Source of the DNA: an uncultured Collinsella sp. | GTDB lineage: Bacteria > Actinomycetota > Coriobacteriia > Coriobacteriales > Coriobacteriaceae | NCBI GenBank assembly: GCA_900555745.1 | Contig: USMH01000025.1 | Span: 1-10,187 of the forward strand | DNA: 10,187 bases | Reading direction: 5' to 3' | Part shown: positions 1 through 6,198 of the stretch, in pieces | Numbering within the stretch: position 1 is the first letter of the stretch | How the letters are laid out: each line of letters opens with the position of its first letter | Translations under genes and position numbers: made by a program | Notes under the pieces: model-generated | Databases searched by the model: none | What the model saw: the letters and a program-made list of their open reading frames with translations, nothing else | What the model was told of the DNA's origin: nothing

Positions 1-179
1 GCATCAGATACCAGTCTTTATAGTCCGTGCCTAGATTAGCCGCTCTGTTATAGAGAAAGCCGATAGCAAGGCATCTTTGATTGGTATCCTCAAATAACGA
101 GTGAAACTCCACCGTGGCACAGTGGTGCTGTAGAATCCTTACAACACATCACACTATTACGTATCTAGAGGAGCACGAT
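1..179. other. Lower-GC region upstream of metF; possible gene edge on minus strand
   Basis: This stretch is visibly richer in A and T than the genes that follow. On the minus strand one frame stays open from about position 148 to the window edge. Its only usable start is a GTG at 112-110, giving 37 codons that run off the left end and include FEDTNQRCLAIGFLYN. There is no Shine-Dalgarno sequence before that GTG, and an open frame this short is easily due to chance, so it is not called as a gene. On the plus strand all three frames hit stops within the first 42 bases, so the tail of an upstream plus-strand gene could end there. No convincing sigma-70 promoter, SAM riboswitch or T-box was found for metF; TAGAAT at 131-136 is an isolated -10-like match. 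Confidence 0.3.
167..173 (+). promoter_or_regulatory. Shine-Dalgarno site that fixes the metF start
   Basis: AGAGGAG lies 6 bases before the ATG at 180. The frame is open further upstream to an ATG-less start at 114, but that longer version has no ribosome site and adds residues unlike MetF, so the ATG at 180 is preferred. Confidence 0.8.
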
Positions 180-1052
180 ATGCGCGTCGACGAGGTTTTT
201 AAGCAGGCAGCATCCCAGGGCACCGCACCCGTTTCGTTTGAGATGTTCCCGCCCAAGGGCGAGCTGACCCTCGACACGGCTCGCGAAGTGGCAGGCAATC
301 TGTGCAAGCTTTCGCCGAGCTTTGTCTCGGTCACCTGCTCGGCTGGCGGCTCGGGCAACGGCGCCACCACCGCCCCCATCGCGCATATGATTACGAGCGA
401 ATTCGATACACCCTCGGTGGCACACCTTACCTGCGTGGGCCGCTCGCATGCCGATATCGCCGCCAAGATCGACGAGTATCGCACCGCCGGCGTGGAAAAC
501 ATCCTGGCCCTGCGTGGCGATCTCCCCGCCGGCGCGACCGAGGACGACAAGCCCGCCTCGGACTACGCCTACGCCCGCGACCTCATCCCCGAGCTCGTCG
601 ACGCCGGCTTTTGCGTGGGCGCCGCAGCCTATCCCGAGGGCCATATTGCCTGTGAGGATCTCAACCTCTCGGTCGAACACCTCAAGCAAAAACAGGACGC
701 TGGCGCGAGCTTCTTTGTGACGCAGCTCTTCTTTGATAACGAGTGCTTCTACCGTTTTCGCGAGCTTGCCGACAAGGCCGGCATCACCGTGCCCATTACC
801 GCGGGCATCATGCCGTTTATGGGCAAGTCACAGATCAGCCGCATGGTCTTTATGTGCGGCGCGTCGCTGCCCTCCCCCGTCATCAAGATTCTCGCCAAGT
901 ACGAGAATGACCCCGAGAGCCTGCAGGCAGCTGGTGTAGATTATGCAGCCCGCCAGCTTTGCGACCTCAAGGAGCACGGCGCCGACGGCTTGCACCTGTA
1001 CACTATGAACCGTCCTGCGATCGCCGCAACCATTATGGAGCGCCTAGGGTAA
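180..1052 (+). CDS. metF: Methylenetetrahydrofolate reductase MetF
   Basis: This 290-residue protein is the cytoplasmic flavoenzyme that reduces 5,10-methylene-tetrahydrofolate to 5-methyl-tetrahydrofolate, the methyl donor for methionine synthase. The length fits bacterial MetF (about 290-300). Motifs appear in family order: FEMFPPKGE at 20-28 (the catalytic-type Glu is 21, matching FEFFPPK in E. coli), SAGGSGN at 54-60, HLTCVGRS at 82-89, LRGDLP at 111-116 (Asp 114 matches the flavin-site Asp), YPEGH at 151-155, QLFFDN at 182-187 (Gln 182 in the folate site) and ITAGIMPF at 206-213. FAD binding and the reaction are inferred from the family. It is the first gene of the methionine operon; its TAA stop shares its last A with the next start codon, which suggests translational coupling. 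Codon use is typical of the window. Confidence 0.96.
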   Translation: MRVDEVFKQAASQGTAPVSFEMFPPKGELTLDTAREVAGNLCKLSPSFVSVTCSAGGSGNGATTAPIAHMITSEFDTPSVAHLTCVGRSHADIAAKIDEYRTAGVENILALRGDLPAGATEDDKPASDYAYARDLIPELVDAGFCVGAAAYPEGHIACEDLNLSVEHLKQKQDAGASFFVTQLFFDNECFYRFRELADKAGITVPITAGIMPFMGKSQISRMVFMCGASLPSPVIKILAKYENDPESLQAAGVDYAARQLCDLKEHGADGLHLYTMNRPAIAATIMERLG

Positions 1053-1840
1053 TGGAAAAACCGCACATCGATACAGCTTTTGTCGAAGTGCCGGCCGACC
1101 TTGCGTCGCCGGCGCTTTACCGTGTCGATGCTGCGCACCATCCCCGTGTCGACCGTGCCGAGATGCTGCGGTATCTGGGTTACGGCGGCCAGCAGATTGA
1201 GCCCGAGTTGTCGCAGCGTATTGAGCTTGTCGTTGAACGTCTGGAATTGGACATTGAGCCCCGTGGCGTGCGCCGCGTGTTTGCCGTCGATGCCACGGGT
1301 GTGGACGAGCAGGGAGAACCTTGCATTCGCCTGGTCGGCACCAACGTTGAACTGCGCGGTCGCGATATCTATCGTCATCTCAAAGACGCCCGCTTTGCCG
1401 CGCTCATGGCATGCACCCTCGGCATAGACGCCGAGCGTCGCCTGCGCATCACGGGAGCCCAACATCCCCTGGAGGGCGCCGTGCTCGACGCCGCGTGCTC
1501 CGCTTACGTGGAAGCCGCCGTTGAGCAAATGGACCAGCAGGTCAAGGCTGCGGCCGCCGCACACGGACTCGCCGGCAACTGGCGCTTCAGTCCCGGCTAT
1601 GGCGACTGCCCGCTCTCGGCCCAGCGCTCGATCGTCAATGCGCTCAACGCCACGCGGCTCATCGGGCTTACCGTCACACCCACCAGCCTGCTCATGCCCA
1701 CCAAAAGCGTGACCGCGGTGATCGGCCTATTCGACGGCGAGGTCCACGACGCCCAGAGCCGCCCCACCTGCAATATCTGCCGCATGCGCGAACACTGCCG
1801 CTTCCGCGCCGCCCACACCACCTGCTATTCCAGCCATTAG
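1052..1840 (+). CDS. Free-standing MetH reactivation-domain protein
   Basis: This 262-residue protein matches the vitamin B12-dependent methionine synthase activation domain, normally the last domain of MetH, here a separate polypeptide. In the family that domain binds SAM and remethylates the cobalamin after it has been oxidised to cob(II)alamin. The diagnostic RxxxGY SAM-binding motif is at 178-183 (RFSPGY). It is followed by GDCPL and by a typical segment at 202-225 containing RLIGLTVTPTSLLMPTKS. The C-terminus has four cysteines spaced CX2CX5CX8C (240, 243, 249, 258) that E. coli MetH lacks; a metal or Fe-S site is possible but unproven. The ATG overlaps the metF stop (TAATG) and the next gene, a MetH missing this very domain, begins 9 bases after the stop. 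The frame extends upstream to 959, but that part overlaps metF and is not family-like. Confidence 0.9.
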   Translation: MEKPHIDTAFVEVPADLASPALYRVDAAHHPRVDRAEMLRYLGYGGQQIEPELSQRIELVVERLELDIEPRGVRRVFAVDATGVDEQGEPCIRLVGTNVELRGRDIYRHLKDARFAALMACTLGIDAERRLRITGAQHPLEGAVLDAACSAYVEAAVEQMDQQVKAAAAAHGLAGNWRFSPGYGDCPLSAQRSIVNALNATRLIGLTVTPTSLLMPTKSVTAVIGLFDGEVHDAQSRPTCNICRMREHCRFRAAHTTCYSSH

Positions 1841-1843
1841 GAG
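1838..1843 (+). promoter_or_regulatory. Shine-Dalgarno of metH overlapping the upstream stop
   Basis: TAGGAG includes the TAG stop of the reactivation protein and sits 6 bases before the metH ATG, so the two genes are likely translated from one message by re-initiation. Confidence 0.7.
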
Positions 1844-1849
1844 CCCCCG

Positions 1850-4408
1850 ATGTTTACTCCGCTTATCACTCATGATTCTGACGGCACTGCATTGGCGGCA
1901 CCCGTTGATGCCGCACGTCGCAACGGTGCCACGTACAAGACGCGCACGATCGACGACCTTCGCATTAAGGACGATCGCCTGCATGCGGCCATCGAGGGCA
2001 CGGGGCACCTGCTGTTCGACGGCGGCATGGGCACCATGTTGCAGGCCGCTGGCATGAAGGCGGGCGCCCTGCCCGAGCTGCTCAACTTTGAGGAGCCCCA
2101 GGTTATCACTGATATCCAACGTCAATATGTCGAGGCCGGCTGTGACGTGATCACCGCCAACACCTTTGGCGCCAACGCCCACAAGCTCGACGGTGCCGCC
2201 ACCGTGGCAGGCGTCTTTGCCGCGGCCGTCGCCTGTGCCCGCGAGGCCGGCGCCCGCTACGTCGCCGGTGACATCGGCCCCATCGGCGCGCTGCTTCGCC
2301 CCTTGGGCACCCTGAGCTTCGACGAGGCCTATGACCTCTTTGCCGAGGAAGTGCGCGCCGGCGTCGATGCGGGCGTGGACCTCTTTATTATCGAGACCAT
2401 GACTGACCTTGCCGAGATCAAGGCAGCCGTCCTCGCCTGCCGCGAGAACTCCGACCTGCCCGTCTTTGCCACCATGACCTTTGAGGAAGACGGCCGCACC
2501 TTCCTGGGCACGAGCCCCGAGGTCGCCGCCATCACGCTCGACGCCATCGGCGCCGACGTTTTGGGCATCAACTGCAGCCAAGGACCGGCCGAGCTTCGAG
2601 GACTCGCCGCACGTATGCTCACCGTTACCGACAAGCCCATTATGGTGCAGGCCAACGCGGGACTGCCCCACGTGGACGACGACGGCAATACCGTCTTTGA
2701 TATCCAGGCCCCCGAATACGCCGAAGCCGTCGCCGGCATGATCGCCGACGGTGTGAGCGTCGTGGGCGGTTGCTGCGGCACCACGCCGGCGCACATGGCG
2801 GCCTTGCGCACGCTTATCGATAACCACACGCCCAGCCCGCGCCACCGCAAGCCCAGTATGTCGGTCACGAGCGCCCAAACGGTCGTGGACCTTCCCTGCG
2901 ACGGCCACAAGATCGCCGTCATCGGCGAGCGCATCAACCCCACCGGCAAAAAGCGCCTGCAGCAGGCCCTGCGCGACGGCGACCTGGACTACGTCGTGAG
3001 CCAGGGCATCAGCCAGCAGGAACAGGGCGCCGACATCCTGGACGTCAACGTGGGCCTGCCCGAGATCGACGAAGTCAAGATCATCCAACAGGCGACCGAA
3101 CAGCTCCAGGGCTCCACGCTGCTGCCGTTGCAGATCGACTCCACCGACCCCGCAGCCGTCGAGGCCGCCGTGCGCCGCTACGCCGGCAAGCCCATCATCA
3201 ACTCGGTCAATGGCAAGCAGCAGATCATGGATGAGATCTTTCCGCTGGTCGCCCACTACGGCACCAACGTTGTCGGACTTACGCTCGACGAAGGCGGCAT
3301 CCCCGATACCGCCGAGGCCCGCTTCGCCATCGCCGAGCGCATCGTGGCCGAGGCCGCCCGCTACGGCATCGGCCCGAACCGCATCCTCATCGACTGTCTA
3401 GTCATGACCGCCTCGACCAATCAACGCCAAGCCGAGCAGATCCTGCGCGCCATGTCCCTGTGCAAGGAGCGTCTGGGCGTCAAATGCGCGCTCGGCGTGT
3501 CGAACATCAGCTTTGGCCTGCCTGCCCGCCCGCTGCTGGGCTCGGTCTTTTTGGCTGCCGCTTTTGGCGCGGGCCTGGACGCCCCCATCATGAACCCGGG
3601 CTCCAAGCGCTTTATGGATACTGTCTACAGCTATCGCGTCCTGAGCGTTGAGGACGAGGGCTCGACCGGATACATCGAGCGCTACGCCGGTTGGACCGAT
3701 CCGTACAAGATCGCCGCCAACCCGACAGCGGCTCAGGCCGCATCGAGTGATGCCGCGCCCGCTGCTGGCACCGCCGGCACCGACGGCAACGACGACCCGA
3801 TTCGTCGCATGGTCGTCTCGGGCCGCAAAGGCGAGATCGCTGCCGAGACCGAGCGTCTGCTGGCAGACCACGATGCCATGGACCTCATCAACAATCACTT
3901 TATCCCCGCCCTCGACGAGGTTGGCGTCCTCTTTGACCAGGGCAAATTCTTCCTACCGCAGCTCATGGCCTCGGCCGAGGCCGCGCGCGTGGGCTTCGAC
4001 ACCATCAAGCGCCTGATGCCCGCCGGCGAGATTGCCGACAAGGGCAAAATCTGCGTGGCCACCGTCAAGGGCGACATCCACGATATTGGCAAGAACATCG
4101 TCAAAATGCTGCTCGATAACTACGGCTACACCGTCTTTGACCTGGGCCGCGACGTCGACCCGCAAGAGGTGCTCAAGACCGTCAAGGAGCGCGATATCAA
4201 ACTCGTCGGCCTCTCGGCGCTTATGACTACCACGGTCGTCGCCATGGAGGAGACCATCAAGCTGCTCCATGCCGAGGTGCCGGGCGTCAAGATCATCGTA
4301 GGCGGCGCCGTACTCACCCCCGAATACGCCAAGCAGATCGGCGCGGACTACTACGCCAAGGACGCCGCCGAAAGCGCTCGTATCGCCGAAGAGGTCTTTG
4401 GGCAGTAA
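1850..4408 (+). CDS. metH: Cobalamin-dependent methionine synthase MetH lacking the reactivation domain
   Basis: This 852-residue enzyme transfers the methyl group of 5-methyl-tetrahydrofolate through cobalamin to homocysteine, making methionine. E. coli MetH has about 1,227 residues; the difference is the missing C-terminal activation domain, supplied by the gene just upstream. Domains in order: the homocysteine/zinc domain at ~52-325 (LLFDGGMGTML at 54-64; zinc ligands Cys 242 in NCSQGP and Cys 308/309 in GGCCGTTPAH); the pterin-binding barrel at ~350-605 (IGERINPTGKK at 358-368, DVNVG at 398-402, SNISFGLP at 551-558); a linker rich in Ala, Thr and Asp at ~622-648; the helical cap at ~650-735; and the B12-binding Rossmann domain at ~735-852. 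The last has DxHxxG as GDIHDIG at 741-747 (His 744 is the expected cobalt ligand), then SALMTT at 789-794 and VGGA at 817-820. About 45 residues precede the first domain, more than usual; the start is supported by its Shine-Dalgarno. Confidence 0.97.
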   Translation: MFTPLITHDSDGTALAAPVDAARRNGATYKTRTIDDLRIKDDRLHAAIEGTGHLLFDGGMGTMLQAAGMKAGALPELLNFEEPQVITDIQRQYVEAGCDVITANTFGANAHKLDGAATVAGVFAAAVACAREAGARYVAGDIGPIGALLRPLGTLSFDEAYDLFAEEVRAGVDAGVDLFIIETMTDLAEIKAAVLACRENSDLPVFATMTFEEDGRTFLGTSPEVAAITLDAIGADVLGINCSQGPAELRGLAARMLTVTDKPIMVQANAGLPHVDDDGNTVFDIQAPEYAEAVAGMIADGVSVVGGCCGTTPAHMAALRTLIDNHTPSPRHRKPSMSVTSAQTVVDLPCDGHKIAVIGERINPTGKKRLQQALRDGDLDYVVSQGISQQEQGADILDVNVGLPEIDEVKIIQQATEQLQGSTLLPLQIDSTDPAAVEAAVRRYAGKPIINSVNGKQQIMDEIFPLVAHYGTNVVGLTLDEGGIPDTAEARFAIAERIVAEAARYGIGPNRILIDCLVMTASTNQRQAEQILRAMSLCKERLGVKCALGVSNISFGLPARPLLGSVFLAAAFGAGLDAPIMNPGSKRFMDTVYSYRVLSVEDEGSTGYIERYAGWTDPYKIAANPTAAQAASSDAAPAAGTAGTDGNDDPIRRMVVSGRKGEIAAETERLLADHDAMDLINNHFIPALDEVGVLFDQGKFFLPQLMASAEAARVGFDTIKRLMPAGEIADKGKICVATVKGDIHDIGKNIVKMLLDNYGYTVFDLGRDVDPQEVLKTVKERDIKLVGLSALMTTTVVAMEETIKLLHAEVPGVKIIVGGAVLTPEYAKQIGADYYAKDAAESARIAEEVFGQ

Positions 4409-4433
4409 CACAACGGAAACAACCGAGCACCAA

Positions 4434-4471
4434 AACGTGCCGCATGCGCCACTTGGCACGTGCGGCACGTT
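4434..4471. repeat. Perfect 11-bp inverted repeat between metH and UPF0210 gene
   Basis: AACGTGCCGCA at 4434-4444 and its exact reverse complement at 4461-4471 flank a 16-base loop. Read on the plus strand there is no T-run after the stem (TTAAAATAG follows), so it is not a standard terminator for metH. Read on the minus strand the stem is followed by TTTTGG. It may be a weak terminator, an mRNA-stabilising stem, or an operator for the next gene: TTGGCA at 4453-4458 lies within it and could be a -35 box. Confidence 0.65.
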
Positions 4472-4481
4472 AAAATAGATA
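4453..4481 (+). promoter_or_regulatory. Possible promoter of the UPF0210 gene
   Basis: TTGGCA (4453-4458) and TAGATA (4476-4481) are separated by 17 bases, in an A/T-rich patch just upstream of the gene; TAAAAT at 4471-4476 is another -10-like match with worse spacing. The -10 matches are modest. If real, the promoter would overlap the inverted repeat at 4434-4471. Confidence 0.3.
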
Positions 4482-4516
4482 AGATTATGCTCGTTTTGGC
4501 AGATAGGAGCGCAAGG

Positions 4517-5881
4517 ATGGCGATCACGCCCGCAGAAATCGCGGAAACCCGCGGCATGGTTGAGGAGCAGAACCTCGACATCAGGACCATCACCATGGGT
4601 GTTTCGCTCATGGGTTGCGGCGACGAGAACCTCGACCGCATGTGCACGAAGATCTACGACCACGTGACGCACACGGCTGAGCATCTGGTCGAGACCGCCG
4701 AGAACCTCGAGCGCGAGTACGGTATCCCCATCGTCAACAAGCGCGTTTCCGTCACCCCGGTGGCGCAGATTGCCGCGTGCTGCAAGGATGAGGACCTCAC
4801 CCCCATCGCGCATGCCCTCGACCGCGCGGCCGAGACGCTCGGCATCGACTACCTGGGCGGCTTCTCCGCGCTCGTCCAGAAGGGCATCGGCGACGCCGAC
4901 CGTCGCGTCATCCAGTCCATCCCCCAGGCGCTCGCCACCACGAGCCGCGTCTGCTCCAGCGTCAACGTCGCCAGCCTGCGCGCCGGTATCAACATGGACG
5001 CCGTGCTTATGGCCGCCCAGACCATCATCGATGCCGCTAAACTCACGGCCGACCAGGACTCCGTCGGCGCTTCCAAATTTGTCTGCTTTGCCAATATGGT
5101 CGAGGACTCCCCGTTTATGGCGGGCGCCGTCCACGGCGGTGGCGAGGCCGACGCCGTCATCAACGTAGGCGTCTCGGGCCCCGGCGTTATGGCCGCAGCC
5201 CTGGAGACGCTGCCCGATTCCGCATCGATGATGGAAGTCGCCGAAAAGATCAAGCAAACCGCCTTTAAGATCACCCGCGCCGGCGAGCTCATGAGCCGCG
5301 AGGCCGCCCATCGCCTGGGTGTCGAGAAGGGCATCGTCGACCTGTCGCTGGCTCCCACGCCTGCCATCGGCGACTCCGTTGCCCGTATCCTCGAGATCAT
5401 CGGCGTGGGCACCTGTGGTGGCCCGGGCACGACCTGCGCGCTCGCCATGCTCAACGATGCCGTCAAGAAGGGCGGCGTCATGGCCAGCTCCAGCGTGGGC
5501 GGCCTCTCCGGCGCCTTTATCCCCGTGTCCGAGGACGCCGGCATGATCGCCGCCGTCGAGGCCGGTGCGCTTTCGCTCGAGAAGCTCGAGGCCATGACCT
5601 GCGTGTGCTCCGTTGGCCTGGACATGATCGCCATCCCCGGCGACACCCCGGTCGAGACCATCGCCGGCATCATCGCCGACGAGATGGCCATCGGCGTCAT
5701 CAACAACAAGACCACGGCCGTCCGCGTGATTCCCGCCATCGGCAAGGGCGTGGGCGACTGCGTCGAGTACGGTGGCCTGTTCGGCCGTGCGCCCATCATG
5801 CCGGTGAACCCCAACGCCGGCACCGTGCTTGCCCACCGCGGCGGACGCTTCCCGGCACCTTTGAACTCGCTCAAGAACTAG
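4517..5881 (+). CDS. UPF0210 / DUF711 family protein (PFL-like fold), function unknown
   Basis: This 454-residue protein matches the UPF0210 (DUF711) family in length and sequence: the N-terminal block [20 protein letters not shown] at 14-33, [12 protein letters not shown] at 75-86, and the glycine-rich [20 protein letters not shown] at 298-317 followed by [10 protein letters not shown] at 325-334. A pneumococcal member has a pyruvate formate-lyase-like fold, but no reaction is established, and I see no glycyl-radical fingerprint at the C-terminus. Cysteines at 34, 89, 90, 190, 300, 307, 362 and 364 are candidate functional residues only. The start is the ATG at 4517, preceded by AGGAG at 4505-4509; the open frame reaches back to a GTG at 4460 inside the inverted repeat, without a ribosome site. 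In many Firmicutes an ACT-domain UPF0237 gene sits directly upstream; here that position is taken by metH. No signal peptide or membrane segment is seen, so it is likely cytoplasmic. Confidence 0.93.
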   Translation: MAITPAEIAETRGMVEEQNLDIRTITMGVSLMGCGDENLDRMCTKIYDHVTHTAEHLVETAENLEREYGIPIVNKRVSVTPVAQIAACCKDEDLTPIAHALDRAAETLGIDYLGGFSALVQKGIGDADRRVIQSIPQALATTSRVCSSVNVASLRAGINMDAVLMAAQTIIDAAKLTADQDSVGASKFVCFANMVEDSPFMAGAVHGGGEADAVINVGVSGPGVMAAALETLPDSASMMEVAEKIKQTAFKITRAGELMSREAAHRLGVEKGIVDLSLAPTPAIGDSVARILEIIGVGTCGGPGTTCALAMLNDAVKKGGVMASSSVGGLSGAFIPVSEDAGMIAAVEAGALSLEKLEAMTCVCSVGLDMIAIPGDTPVETIAGIIADEMAIGVINNKTTAVRVIPAIGKGVGDCVEYGGLFGRAPIMPVNPNAGTVLAHRGGRFPAPLNSLKN

Positions 5882-5898
5882 CTGAGGGGGACTGGCGA

Positions 5899-6032
5899 GG
5901 AGCCCCGGGGAGGGCAAATATATAAGGTCGCCTGCTCGGACAGTCCTGACTCGCACGGAGAGCACATTAAGTGCTCTCCGGCTCGTGCGGAACTCGCGAT
6001 CGACCTTATATATTTGCCCTCCCCGGGGCTCC
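5899..6032. repeat. 134-bp element bounded by 32-bp perfect inverted repeats
   Basis: The left arm (5899-5930, starting GGAGCCCCGGGG and ending TATATAAGGTCG) is exactly repeated in reverse complement at 6001-6032. Allowing a bulged A at 5898, three more pairs form (5895-5897 with 6033-6035). The 70-base interior carries a second, nearly central hairpin: CGGAGAGCAC at 5956-5965 and GTGCTCTCCG at 5971-5980 around ATTAA. Six bases, ACTCGC, also recur at 5949-5954 and 5992-5997. Each arm mixes a GC-rich outer half with a TA-rich inner half. No target-site duplication is evident at the edges (CTGGCGA on the left, CGCACAAC on the right) and there is no open frame of note. It could be a MITE-like or palindromic dispersed repeat, an invertible segment, or a long RNA stem after the UPF0210 gene. 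The structure is certain; the role is not. Confidence 0.85.
5956..5980. repeat. Central hairpin nested inside the 134-bp element
   Basis: Two perfect 10-base arms separated by the 5-base loop ATTAA. Neither strand has a T-run after the stem, so it does not look like an intrinsic terminator. It lies close to the centre of the larger inverted repeat (midpoint 5968 against 5965.5), giving the whole element a two-tier stem-loop shape. Confidence 0.8.
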
Positions 6033-6147
6033 CGCACAACGGGACCTCAGTTGGGTTCTATCCCGTATGGCAGTCGCTTCGCTCCTGCCCGCCTTGGTTG
6101 TGAGGGCGGTTTGGCGTTGGAACGGTTCTTTCTGATATATGCTGGTT
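6033..6147 (+). other. Non-coding leader region with several small hairpins
   Basis: Between the 134-bp element and the terminator-like stem, three further stems can be drawn in the plus-strand RNA: ACGGGA 6039-6044 with TCCCGT 6061-6066; GGCAG 6069-6073 with CTGCC 6085-6089; and CCGCC 6089-6093 with GGCGG 6105-6109 (the last two share one base). A weak promoter-like pair, TTGGCG at 6111-6116 and ATATAT at 6135-6140, is also present. No T-box or known riboswitch signature is recognised. A short frame crosses the region but has no ribosome site. Confidence 0.35.
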
Positions 6148-6179
6148 GCGGCTCTTCTTTTGGGAGGAGTCGCTTTTTT
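6148..6179 (+). terminator. Intrinsic-terminator-like stem and T6 just upstream of the methyltransferase
   Basis: GCGGCTCTTC at 6148-6157 pairs with GAGGAGTCGC at 6164-6173 (10 pairs, two of them G-U) around a 6-base loop, and is followed at once by six T's (6174-6179). This is the shape of a rho-independent terminator on the plus strand. It could end transcripts coming from the UPF0210 gene or the 134-bp element, or act as an attenuator for the methyltransferase, whose start is only 19 bases after the T-run. The stem also buries an AGGAG (6165-6169). Confidence 0.65.
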
Positions 6180-6185
6180 GTTGCT

Positions 6186-6191
6186 AGGAGG
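6186..6191 (+). promoter_or_regulatory. Shine-Dalgarno that selects a GTG start
   Basis: AGGAGG lies 7 bases before GTG at 6199. An in-frame ATG at 6139 has no ribosome site and would add a hydrophobic stretch encoded by the terminator-like stem; an in-frame TTG at 6178 follows an AGGAG buried in that stem. GTG 6199 is therefore the best start. Confidence 0.7.
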
Positions 6192-6198
6192 TTGGCCC

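Noticed and set aside
114..179. Extended N-terminus for MetF
   Set aside because: No ribosome site, not family-like; the ATG at 180 has AGAGGAG at ideal distance.
1..179. SAM riboswitch or T-box in front of metF
   Set aside because: Expected for methionine genes in some phyla, but no recognisable conserved core, terminator hairpin or T-box antiterminator sequence was found here.
959..1051. Extended N-terminus for the reactivation protein
   Set aside because: It would overlap the end of metF by about 90 bases with an Arg-rich shadow sequence; the ATG at 1052 is coupled to the metF stop.
1727..3256. 509-residue open frame on the minus strand
   Set aside because: It is antisense to metH and of low-complexity composition; both covered plus-strand genes are firmly identified by motifs.
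5700..5881. Glycyl-radical site in the UPF0210 protein
   Set aside because: The family fold resembles pyruvate formate-lyase, but no RVxG-type fingerprint is visible near the C-terminus, so radical chemistry is not claimed.
5899..6032. Calling the inverted-repeat element an insertion sequence or integron attC site
   Set aside because: It has no transposase, no target duplication and no integrase nearby, and the long perfect arms do not match the imperfect arms of attC sites.
3953..6037. 694-residue open frame on the minus strand
   Set aside because: It lies antisense to metH and the UPF0210 gene. Its product is a Gly/His/Asp/Val-rich string typical of the complement of GC-rich coding sequence, with no recognisable domain, and it ends in the inverted-repeat arm.
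6139..6198. Hydrophobic N-terminal segment on the methyltransferase (signal or membrane anchor)
   Set aside because: These codons lie in the terminator-like stem and have no ribosome site; GTG at 6199 follows a strong AGGAGG.
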